NCBI GenBank assembly: GCA_031274075.1
Contig: JAISQQ010000274.1
Location: forward strand, 1-12,678
Direction: 5' to 3'
Length of the DNA: 12,678 bases
From: Accumulibacter sp.
GTDB taxonomy: Bacteria > Pseudomonadota > Gammaproteobacteria > Burkholderiales > Rhodocyclaceae
Position 1 is the stretch's first letter. Every line of letters begins with the position of its first letter. The notes under the pieces are model-generated. The model was not told where the DNA came from. It saw only the letters and a list, made by a program, of their open reading frames with translations, and searched no databases. Shown here piece by piece: positions 1-4,567 of the stretch. The position numbers were made by a program, and so were the translations under genes.

Positions 1-548
1 CTGCCCGAGTGGAGCATCACCCAGACCTGGTTGGATTCGTCGAGGCAGACTTCGATGAAGTGGTTGCCTCCTCCCAGCGTTCCCATCTGGTTCATCCACT
101 TCGAGAACTTGCCGAAAGCCTTGAGCAACTGAGGATGCTTCTCCGTCATGGCGTCGAGACGCGCTTCAAAGGGCATGGCGGCATGAACCAGTACGTCGCG
201 GTCATGGTGTTGGGCGCGACCGACGGGCACATCGCGGGTAATCTGGTCGAATACTTTTTTCAGCGATTTTTCGTCCAGATCATTACCGGTGAGCGATAGC
301 CGACAGGCCACCATCCCGCAGCCAATGTCGACGCCGACGGCGGCCGGGATGATGGCTTTGTGCGTGGCAATCACCGAGCCAATCGTCGCGCCGATGCCGA
401 GATGCACATCCGGCATCGCGGCGACATGGTGGTGAATGAAAGGCAAACTGGCAATGTTCGACAACTGCTCCTTTGACCTTTCATCCACGTCATCCGTCCA
501 GATTTTCACTGGAACGCGTTGTGTTGCAATCACTTCCTTGATCGGCAT
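1..548 (-). CDS. rtcB: RNA-splicing ligase RtcB, N-terminal part (gene runs off the left edge)
   Basis: RtcB joins RNA 2',3'-cyclic phosphate or 3'-phosphate ends to 5'-OH ends using GTP and Mn2+; in bacteria it repairs tRNA and rRNA cut by ribotoxins. The 182 visible residues follow the RtcB family from the first residue: PDVHLG (46-51), GVDIGCGM (72-79, with D74 and C77 as expected metal ligands), GGGNHFIEV (159-167, with N162 and H163 at the guanylate/metal site) and the start of HSG at 180. About 220 further residues should lie left of the window. The ATG at 548 has a good AGGAG about 7 nt upstream. The gene is co-directional with the HNH gene (55-nt gap) and the tRNA cluster, which suggests a shared role in tRNA maintenance (inference). 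A weak terminator lies in the gap. No rtcA or rtcR is in view. The family call is very safe. Confidence 0.96.
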   Translation of the reverse strand, partial: MPIKEVIATQRVPVKIWTDDVDERSKEQLSNIASLPFIHHHVAAMPDVHLGIGATIGSVIATHKAIIPAAVGVDIGCGMVACRLSLTGNDLDEKSLKKVFDQITRDVPVGRAQHHDRDVLVHAAMPFEARLDAMTEKHPQLLKAFGKFSKWMNQMGTLGGGNHFIEVCLDESNQVWVMLHSG

Positions 549-583
549 TCTTACTCTCCTTCTTCTATTGATCATCCATCTTC

Positions 584-605
584 AAAAAAGCTCGCTGTGT
601 GAGCT
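584..605 (-). terminator. Short intrinsic terminator between HNH gene and rtcB
   Basis: On the minus strand AGCTC and GAGCT (605-601 with 593-589) form a 5-bp stem with a 7-nt loop, followed directly by six T (589-584). The hairpin overlaps the TAG stop of the HNH gene. The stem is short, so termination is probably partial. It would lower, not abolish, read-through from the tRNA/HNH unit into rtcB. Confidence 0.45.
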
Positions 606-1179
606 ATCCGAGAACCCGGCTATGCTTCGGCAGCCGTGCCGCCAGGAAATCCATCTGGTCGGCGAGAATTTCCCGCGACGACAAAATGAAGTGTTCCCAA
701 AGGCAGGGCACGTAAGGTACGAACAACAGTTGCATGTCCCGCGTCTGCTCGGGTCGACGGCCACCTTTGCGCTGGTTGCACGATTTGCACGCTGTGACTA
801 CATTGGTCCAGATATCCGGGCCACCTTGCACACGCGGTACGACATGGTCACAACTCAAATCCTTTGCTCCAAATTGATCACCGCAGTAGGCACAGGTATA
901 GCGGTCGCGACGAAACAACAAGGTATTCGTCAGCGGCAATTCCTTGCGCAACCAGACATCCGGTTTTCGACCGGCCAGAGCGATGATCGGCCGTAACTCG
1001 ATGGTCGATCGCTCCCCATGACGATTCCATCCGCCGTGAAAGACGAGGGTTTCATCACCCCATTGCCAAGCCACGCCGCCCCTTGCCACCGCTGTTATCG
1101 CTTGTTCCGCAGTGAGCCATTGCGCCGGGTTGCCGGCCACATCGAGTCCGAGTATCTGCATCATGGCAATCACCTTCAT
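604..1179 (-). CDS. HNH endonuclease
   Basis: A 191-residue protein with a classic HNH nuclease core: CAYC (C96, C99), CDHVVP (D111-H112, the metal/general-base pair), the asparagine in WTNVV (N126) and CKSC (C131, C134) with the following NQRKGG. The four cysteines form the usual structural zinc site. The N-terminal half (LGLDVAG...W, LRPIIALAG) resembles the common ~190-aa proteobacterial stand-alone HNH family. The substrate is unknown; most HNH enzymes cut DNA. The gene starts 46 nt after the CCA end of tRNA-Arg and ends 55 nt before rtcB, so it sits in the middle of the tRNA/RtcB unit. The start at 1179 has AAGGAGG but only a 3-4 nt spacer; ATG at 1164 or 1161 (MMQILG or MQILG, the usual family start) is an alternative. 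An open frame continues upstream through tRNA-Arg and is not coding there. Confidence 0.88.
   Translation of the reverse strand: MKVIAMMQILGLDVAGNPAQWLTAEQAITAVARGGVAWQWGDETLVFHGGWNRHGERSTIELRPIIALAGRKPDVWLRKELPLTNTLLFRRDRYTCAYCGDQFGAKDLSCDHVVPRVQGGPDIWTNVVTACKSCNQRKGGRRPEQTRDMQLLFVPYVPCLWEHFILSSREILADQMDFLAARLPKHSRVLG
630..644 (-). promoter_or_regulatory. Possible sigma54 promoter inside the 3' end of the HNH gene, reading toward rtcB
   Basis: The minus strand reads TGGC-N7-CTGC, which keeps the invariant GG-N10-GC spacing of sigma54 promoters but matches the rest of the consensus only partly. In E. coli the rtcBA operon is known to be sigma54/RtcR dependent, so a site just upstream of rtcB is of interest. 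It lies in coding sequence and upstream of the short terminator, so it may well be chance. Confidence 0.2.
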
Positions 1180-1225
1180 GTGCCTCCTTTTGGCGTGGAT
1201 TCGTTGGTTCGGATGCGGTTGTTTG

Positions 1226-1302
1226 TGGCATGCCCGACAGGAATTGAACCTGCAACCTCCGGCTTCGCAGACCGGCGCTCTGATCCATTGAGCTACGGGC
1301 AT
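1226..1302 (-). tRNA. tRNA-Arg(GCG)
   Basis: A complete 77-nt cloverleaf with encoded CCA. The acceptor stem is 7 bp (ATGCCCG with CGGGCAT), the D-stem is GCTC/GAGC, and the anticodon arm CCGGT-CTGCGAA-GCCGG gives anticodon GCG. The T-arm is GCAGG-TTCAATT-CCTGT and the discriminator is G. C35 and the D-loop A expected of arginine tRNAs are present. GCG is an unusual arginine anticodon for bacteria, which normally read CGC with the inosine form of ACG. It is the last tRNA before the HNH gene. Confidence 0.9.
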
Positions 1303-1306
1303 AAAG

Positions 1307-1383
1307 TGGTGCCGACACTCCGATTCGAACGGAGGTTTTCTCGCTTACAAGGCGAGCGCTCTGGCCAACTGAGCTATATCGGC
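1307..1383 (-). tRNA. tRNA-Thr(TGT)
   Basis: A 77-nt cloverleaf with encoded CCA. Acceptor GCCGATA pairs with TGTCGGC (one U-G pair). The D-stem is GCTC/GAGC. Anticodon arm CTCGC-CTTGTAA-GCGAG gives TGT, reading ACA. The T-arm is CTCCG-TTCGAAT-CGGAG and the discriminator is A. Only 4 nt separate it from tRNA-Arg, so the two must be processed from one transcript. Confidence 0.93.
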
Positions 1384-1389
1384 CTGAAT

Positions 1390-1475
1390 TGGACGACAGG
1401 GCGGATTCGAACCGCCGTGGGCTATTTGCCTTCAGTTTTGCAGACTGACGCCTTCAACCGCTCGGCCACTGTACA
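1390..1475 (-). tRNA. tRNA-Cys-like (GCA) with a class II, serine-type body
   Basis: The anticodon arm TCAGT-CTGCAAA-ACTGA gives anticodon GCA (Cys). The D-region GGCCGAGCGGTTGAAGGC and the long variable arm (GGC-AAATA-GCC stem-loop) are of the kind seen in serine tRNAs. The T-arm GGCGG-TTCGAAT-CCGCC is perfect. The 3' end CTGTCG-T-CCA shows U73, the cysteine discriminator, and an encoded CCA. The acceptor is weak: four clean pairs (ACAG/CTGT), then only a bulged U followed by G-C and U-G. The molecule therefore mixes a serine body with cysteine identity elements. It could be a functional recoding or allo-type tRNA, a tRNA mimic, or a decaying gene. Confidence 0.68.
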
Positions 1476-1482
1476 AAAAATA

Positions 1483-1558
1483 TGGCGCCTTCCCGCCGAA
1501 TCGAACGGCATCCTCCTGTTCTTCAGACAGGCGCGCAGACCACTTACGCCAGAAAGGC
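1483..1558 (-). tRNA. tRNA-Phe(GAA)
   Basis: A 76-nt cloverleaf with encoded CCA. Acceptor GCCTTTC pairs with GGAAGGC (one U-G). The D-stem is GCGT/GCGC. Anticodon arm CCTGT-CTGAAGA-ACAGG gives GAA. The T-arm is TGCCG-TTCGATT-CGGCG. The discriminator is G, whereas bacterial tRNA-Phe normally carries A73, a notable departure. It is the first of the four closely packed tRNAs. Confidence 0.88.
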
Positions 1559-1575
1559 CATTACTGTTGCTCCCC

Positions 1576-1616
1576 GCGAGTGAAACGGATTCATGATTCC
1601 GATCACAATCACTCGC
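1576..1616 (-). ncRNA. Structured hairpin just upstream of tRNA-Phe
   Basis: An uninterrupted 8-bp stem, GCGAGTGA with TCACTCGC, encloses 25 nt that can fold as CGGA/TCCG around an 8-nt loop containing CAT, or alternatively as TGAT-CGGA-ATCA. It lies 18 nt upstream of the tRNA-Phe 5' end on the same strand. It is too small for a tRNA and has no T-arm. It could be a leader or processing hairpin, a tRNA-like small RNA or a remnant. No known family is recognised. Confidence 0.35.
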
Positions 1617-1826
1617 CGGACGTCGGGCGCCTCTGTTCTCCATTGCCGAGGGAATGGACAGGCCAGCGGCGCGCCTGGGCCTATCGTCGGCAGAAAAGAG
1701 ATGTGTGAGGACATCATCCATTCCTGCTTCCGACAGTTCAACCGCATCCCGATTTTTCAAGAGCAAGCGCACTTTTTACGGTGCGAACCTTCCCATCGAG
1801 GAAGGATTTCCTGAACCGAAAAACAC
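1617..1826. other. Intergenic stretch without a supportable gene
   Basis: Open frames here overlap one another and lack ribosome binding sites. A 6-bp hairpin (CCTTCC/GGAAGG, 1788-1805) is visible. No clear promoter for the four-tRNA cluster was found by eye on the minus strand. Confidence 0.4.
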
Positions 1827-1859
1827 AAAGCCCGGATTCCTTGCGGAGATCCGGGCTTT
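1822..1859 (-). terminator. Intrinsic terminator downstream of tRNA(CAT)
   Basis: AAAGCCCGGAT (1827-1837) pairs perfectly with ATCCGGGCTTT (1849-1859), an 11-bp stem with an 11-nt loop. On the minus strand it is followed by GTGTTTTT, a usable T-tract. It would end the transcript that begins at the promoter at 2263-2291, separating tRNA(CAT) from the four-tRNA/HNH cluster unless there is read-through. On the plus strand the tail is poor in T. Confidence 0.7.
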
Positions 1860-2139
1860 GGCGTTTGTTGCTGCCAGGGGCGGATGGCTCAGGCCATTGG
1901 TCGCCCCTCCCGGATGTGCTTTGTGTCCAGATTCTGCAAATGAGCGAAGACTGGATGTCCAAAATCTGTACGGCGAAAGGAGAGTCGTGAAGCTATTCCA
2001 CTCAATGCCTCGCGGCGCCCCTCAAAGCGCGGTAAACGCTGGTCGCCAGCCATTGCTGGACGGCACGGCATACCGGATATGAGCGGATTGCGCGTTGTTG
2101 CGTTTGAGGTAATGGAACGAGTTTTCATGATGTTTTTGC
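1860..2139. other. 280-bp region between terminator and tRNA(CAT), no convincing gene
   Basis: Two weak candidates exist. One is an 80-codon minus-strand frame starting ATG at 2128. The other is a 31-codon plus-strand frame starting GTG at 1987 (VKLFHSMPRG...) behind GGAGAG. They overlap each other and neither resembles a family I can name with certainty. The region may hold remnants of decayed genes. Confidence 0.3.
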
Positions 2140-2212
2140 TTGCGGGAGATGGACTTGAACCACCGACCTCCAGGGTATGAACCTGGCACGCTGCCAACTG
2201 CGCTATCCCGCG
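2140..2212 (-). tRNA. tRNA-Met(CAT), initiator-like acceptor, no encoded CCA
   Basis: A 73-nt cloverleaf: acceptor CGCGGGA with TCCCGCA, D-stem GCGC/GCGT, anticodon arm CCAGG-TTCATAC-CCTGG (anticodon CAT), T-arm GGTGG-TTCAAGT-CCATC, discriminator A. The first acceptor pair is a C1-A72 mismatch, the hallmark of bacterial initiator tRNA. However, the D-stem has C11-G24 (elongator type), and the anticodon stem has AGG/CCT where initiators normally have three G-C pairs. The bases after A73 are GCA, so CCA must be added, unlike the other four tRNAs here. It could be an initiator variant, an elongator Met tRNA or, if the C is lysidinylated, tRNA-Ile2. Confidence 0.85.
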
Positions 2213-2262
2213 TCTGATCCTTTACGTTTTGCCAATTGCGGCTGTTTATCGAATGGGGACGG

Positions 2263-2291
2263 ATTATGGAGGCTCATTTTGAAAGAGTCAA
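2263..2291 (-). promoter_or_regulatory. Sigma70-type promoter for the tRNA(CAT) transcript
   Basis: On the minus strand a -35 box TTGACT (2291-2286) and a -10 box CATAAT (2268-2263) are separated by exactly 17 nt. The expected start at about 2256 is some 44 nt upstream of tRNA(CAT). The match is strong, as expected for a tRNA promoter, and it is divergent from the HTH gene promoter. Confidence 0.75.
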
Positions 2292-2308
2292 TCACTTTAT
2301 GAAAATAT

Positions 2309-2337
2309 TTTTGCCTTAGTGGTAATTTTGCTACACT
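2309..2337 (+). promoter_or_regulatory. Extended -10 promoter for the HTH gene
   Basis: TGCTACACT (2329-2337) is an extended -10 element (TGN plus TACACT) in an AT-rich stretch. The -35 is weak (TTTTGC at 2309-2314, 17-nt spacer). The expected start near 2344 is about 60 nt before the ATG at 2403. Confidence 0.5.
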
Positions 2338-2341
2338 GTCG

Positions 2342-2363
2342 GGATCGGCAATCCTGCTGATCC
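2342..2363. repeat. Inverted repeat GGATC...GATCC at the HTH gene transcription start
   Basis: GGATC (2342-2346) and GATCC (2359-2363) are spaced by 12 nt. The site lies just downstream of the -10 box, where an autoregulatory HTH protein could bind. A 5-bp arm is short, so operator function is only a suggestion. Confidence 0.25.
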
Positions 2364-2402
2364 GTCTATCGCGGACCCTGTCGTTTTGTGAGGATCGACA
2401 CC

Positions 2403-2687
2403 ATGTCCCGTACTACCCCGGCCACACTGGCCTTTCGCATTCGCGTCGTGATGGCCGAGCGCGGCATCCGTTCTGTGGCTTCGCTGCAACGCAAGCTGAA
2501 ATCGATCGGCGTTGAAATCTCCGTTCCTCAACTGATACGGATCGTCGACGGACAATCCAGCCACGTATCTACAATCGTTCTTGGCGGCCTGATCGCTGTG
2601 CTCCAATGCGGGATCGGGGATTTGATAGCGGTCATTGAAAACGAAACCGCCGATTTGATTGGATCGCCCGTACCGGCCTACCGATAA
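2403..2687 (+). CDS. Small Cro/C1-type helix-turn-helix DNA-binding protein
   Basis: A 94-residue protein. Residues about 12-80 form a compact helical domain with the pattern of small XRE/Cro-type regulators: IRVVMAERGI, SLQRKLKSIGVEIS, VPQLIRIVDG and the closing LIAVLQCGIGDLI. It resembles the YozG/HTH_26-like group. The domain is nearly the whole protein, with no ligand-binding or catalytic part. The ATG at 2403 is chosen because AGGA (2391-2394) lies 8 nt upstream; a GTG at 2388 in the same frame would add five residues and lose the RBS. The gene has its own extended -10 promoter and is divergent from the tRNA array, so control of the array or of itself is possible (inference). Target unknown. 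Confidence 0.75.
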   Translation: MSRTTPATLAFRIRVVMAERGIRSVASLQRKLKSIGVEISVPQLIRIVDGQSSHVSTIVLGGLIAVLQCGIGDLIAVIENETADLIGSPVPAYR

Positions 2688-2748
2688 GGACAAGATTTGC
2701 GGGCGCTTCGCGCCCGGTAGCTGAACCGTCCTCTGTCTTCTGTCCTCC
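2688..2748 (+). repeat. GGACAG-type intergenic repeat, copy A (right part)
   Basis: Contains the hairpin GGGCGC-TTC-GCGCCC (2701-2715), then CGGTAGCTGAACCGTCCTCTG and more CTGTCCTC units. The same order is seen in copy B at 4443-4530. The left CAGAGGACAG arm present in copy B is missing here. The hairpin may double as a transcription stop for the HTH gene, though no T-tract follows. Confidence 0.6.
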
Positions 2749-2895
2749 GATCCCGTGTGACATATTTCCTCGTCGTCGCGGCTTGCGGCTGGATAGACTC
2801 GTTCACCGTGCGATATAGCCGGTCTGCCGGCGGAGAGGAAACCGGCCGGATCGGATATCGGACGAAACTGAGCGGACGAAGCGGAGCGGGTGGGG

Positions 2896-3663
2896 ATGAA
2901 AGTCAAGGTACTGGGATGCAGCGGCGGCATCGGCGGGCGGGGTCTGCGCACCACCTCGCTGCTTGTCGACGGCGATATCCTGATCGACGCCGGGACGGGC
3001 CTCGCGGACCTTTCGCTCGACGAACTGGCCGCCATCGACCACGTGTTCGTCACCCATTCCCACCTCGACCATATCGCCGTGCTGCCGTTGATGATCGACG
3101 CGGTGGCCCGGCTGCGCGACTCGCCGGTGACGGTCTACGCCAACGCGGCGACGCTGGAGGCGATGCGCGCGCACATATTCAACGGGGCGATCTGGCCGGA
3201 TTTTTCCGAGATCGTCGTCCGCCAATGCCGGATCATGAAATACGAGACGATCGACGTGGGACAGCGCGTCCGCCTGGGTGGGCGCAGCGTCGCCGCCGTT
3301 CCCGCCGAGCATTCGGTTTCCTCGGTCGGCTACCAGCTCGACTCCGGCGAGGCCAGCCTGGTCTTCACCGGCGACACGATGGTCAATGATTCGTTCTGGC
3401 TGGCGATCAACCGGGTCGCCAACCTGCGCTACCTGATCATCGAGGCCGCCTTTTCCGATCGCGACGAGGCGCTGGCGCTCAGTTCAAAGCATCTGTGTCC
3501 GCGCCTGCTGTTCGCGGAACTGGCCAAATTGACCGTTCCCGCGCAAGTCTTCGTCACCCACCTGAAACCGGGGCAGACCGAGATCATCGCCGACGAACTC
3601 GAAAAGCGGGGAGGGCGTTTCCCTCCCGGCATCCTGTGCAAGGATCAGGTCTTCGAGTTTTGA
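2896..3663 (+). CDS. Metallo-beta-lactamase-fold 3',5'-cyclic-nucleotide phosphodiesterase (class II type)
   Basis: A 255-residue cytosolic metallohydrolase with no signal peptide. The N-terminal LGCSGG and the metal site THSHLDH (H54, H56, D58, H59) are clear. Later ligands include AEHS (H139), FTGDT (D160), SKHLCP (H199) and THLKPG (H222). The pattern and length fit the PDEase_II/CpdP-like group that hydrolyses cAMP or cGMP, a frequent betaproteobacterial protein; the specific substrate is inferred. ATG at 2896 is chosen because GGAG at 2883-2886 lies 9 nt upstream; a GTG at 2890 would add two residues. It lies 83 nt upstream of rpe on the same strand. The preceding 150 bp show no clear promoter. 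Confidence 0.85.
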   Translation: MKVKVLGCSGGIGGRGLRTTSLLVDGDILIDAGTGLADLSLDELAAIDHVFVTHSHLDHIAVLPLMIDAVARLRDSPVTVYANAATLEAMRAHIFNGAIWPDFSEIVVRQCRIMKYETIDVGQRVRLGGRSVAAVPAEHSVSSVGYQLDSGEASLVFTGDTMVNDSFWLAINRVANLRYLIIEAAFSDRDEALALSSKHLCPRLLFAELAKLTVPAQVFVTHLKPGQTEIIADELEKRGGRFPPGILCKDQVFEF

Positions 3664-3692
3664 GGGCGTCCAGGAGCGAAGCGCTCGCGTCC

Positions 3693-3723
3693 TTGTGGCG
3701 AAGGCTTCCCGTCGCGGTAGAAT
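3693..3723 (+). promoter_or_regulatory. Possible promoter upstream of rpe
   Basis: TAGAAT (3718-3723) is a good -10 box; the best -35, TTGTGG (3693-3698), is 19 nt away, longer than ideal. A start near 3730 would give a short leader of about 17 nt. Confidence 0.3.
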
Positions 3724-3746
3724 GAAGCCTTTTCGCGGACGCAAGC

Positions 3747-4436
3747 ATGTATCTCATCGCTCCCAGCATCCTTTCGGCCGACTTCGCGCGGCTGGGCGAG
3801 GAAGTGCTCAATGTCGTCGATTCCGGCGCGGACTGGATTCATTTCGACGTGATGGACAACCACTACGTGCCCAACATGACCGTCGGCCCGATCGTGTGCC
3901 AGGCGATCCGGCCGATAACCCAGGCGGTGATCGACGTCCACCTGATGGTCAAGCCGGTCGACCGGCTGATCGGCGATTTCGCCAAGGCCGGCGCGAACCT
4001 CGTCAGCTTCCACCCGGAAGCCTCGGAGCACATCGACCGCAGCCTGTCGCTGATCCGCGAGAACGGCTGCCAGGCCGGGCTGGTGTTCAATCCCGCGACG
4101 CCGCTGCATTACATGGACTACGTGATGGACAAGCTCGATCTGGTGCTGCTGATGGGCGTCAATCCGGGCTTCGGCGGCCAGCGGTTCATTCCTTCGACGG
4201 CGGGCAAATTGTATGAGGCGCGCGAGCGCGTCGAGAAGCACGAACGGGAAACGGGCCACCGCGTCCGCGTCGAGATCGACGGCGGGGTGAAGGTGGACAA
4301 CATCGCGGCCATCGCCCTGGCCGGCGCCGATACCTTCGTCGCCGGATCGGCGATCTTCGAAGCCGGCAAGGACGGCGATCCGCACCGCTACGACTCCGTG
4401 ATCGCGGCCATGCGCGCCGAATTGGCGCGGGTATAG
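3747..4436 (+). CDS. rpe: Ribulose-phosphate 3-epimerase
   Basis: Interconverts D-ribulose 5-phosphate and D-xylulose 5-phosphate in the pentose phosphate pathway (and in the Calvin cycle where present). The 229 residues cover the whole TIM barrel. APSILSADF (5-13) holds the substrate serine. [12 protein letters not shown] (32-43, H32 and D34), DVHLMV (63-68, H65) and EIDGGV (176-181, D178) supply the four divalent metal ligands. NPATP (115-119) and [10 protein letters not shown] (136-145) bind phosphate and form the flexible loop. The length is normal and no catalytic residue is missing. The ATG at 3747 is the natural family start ([13 protein letters not shown]), although the ribosome site upstream is weak. 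The phosphodiesterase gene lies before it and a palindromic repeat right after its stop; gph and trpE, common followers, are absent. Confidence 0.97.
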   Translation: MYLIAPSILSADFARLGEEVLNVVDSGADWIHFDVMDNHYVPNMTVGPIVCQAIRPITQAVIDVHLMVKPVDRLIGDFAKAGANLVSFHPEASEHIDRSLSLIRENGCQAGLVFNPATPLHYMDYVMDKLDLVLLMGVNPGFGGQRFIPSTAGKLYEARERVEKHERETGHRVRVEIDGGVKVDNIAAIALAGADTFVAGSAIFEAGKDGDPHRYDSVIAAMRAELARV

Positions 4437-4442
4437 TGTTCA

Positions 4443-4530
4443 GGGGACAGAGGACAGGAGACAGTAATATTTGTGGGCGCGAAGCGCCCGGTAACTGGAC
4501 AGTCCTCTGTCCTCTGTTTTCTGTCCTCTG
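4443..4530. repeat. GGACAG-type palindromic intergenic repeat, copy B (complete)
   Basis: An imperfect palindrome: GGGGACAGAGGACAGGAGACAG at the left, GGGCGC-GAA-GCGCCC hairpin in the centre (4475-4489), and CTGTCCTCTG units at the right. It begins 6 nt after the rpe stop codon. Relative to copy A the hairpin loop is GAA instead of TTC, as if the central hairpin were inverted. It may act as an mRNA end or stability element for rpe. Confidence 0.65.
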
Positions 4531-4567
4531 GCAATGAAATCGATGTTATATGTCAAAGGGGAAATTC

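Noticed and set aside
1180..1302. N-terminal extension of the HNH protein through tRNA-Arg
   Set aside because: The frame stays open by chance through the tRNA gene; the ribosome sites and family start lie at 1179-1161.
436..1596. Plus-strand open frames opposite rtcB, the HNH gene and tRNAs
   Set aside because: They overlap well-supported minus-strand genes and tRNAs and match no family.
1889..2128. 80-codon minus-strand frame between tRNA(CAT) and the terminator
   Set aside because: No convincing ribosome site or homology; an equally weak frame lies on the other strand. Kept only as a note in the region entry.
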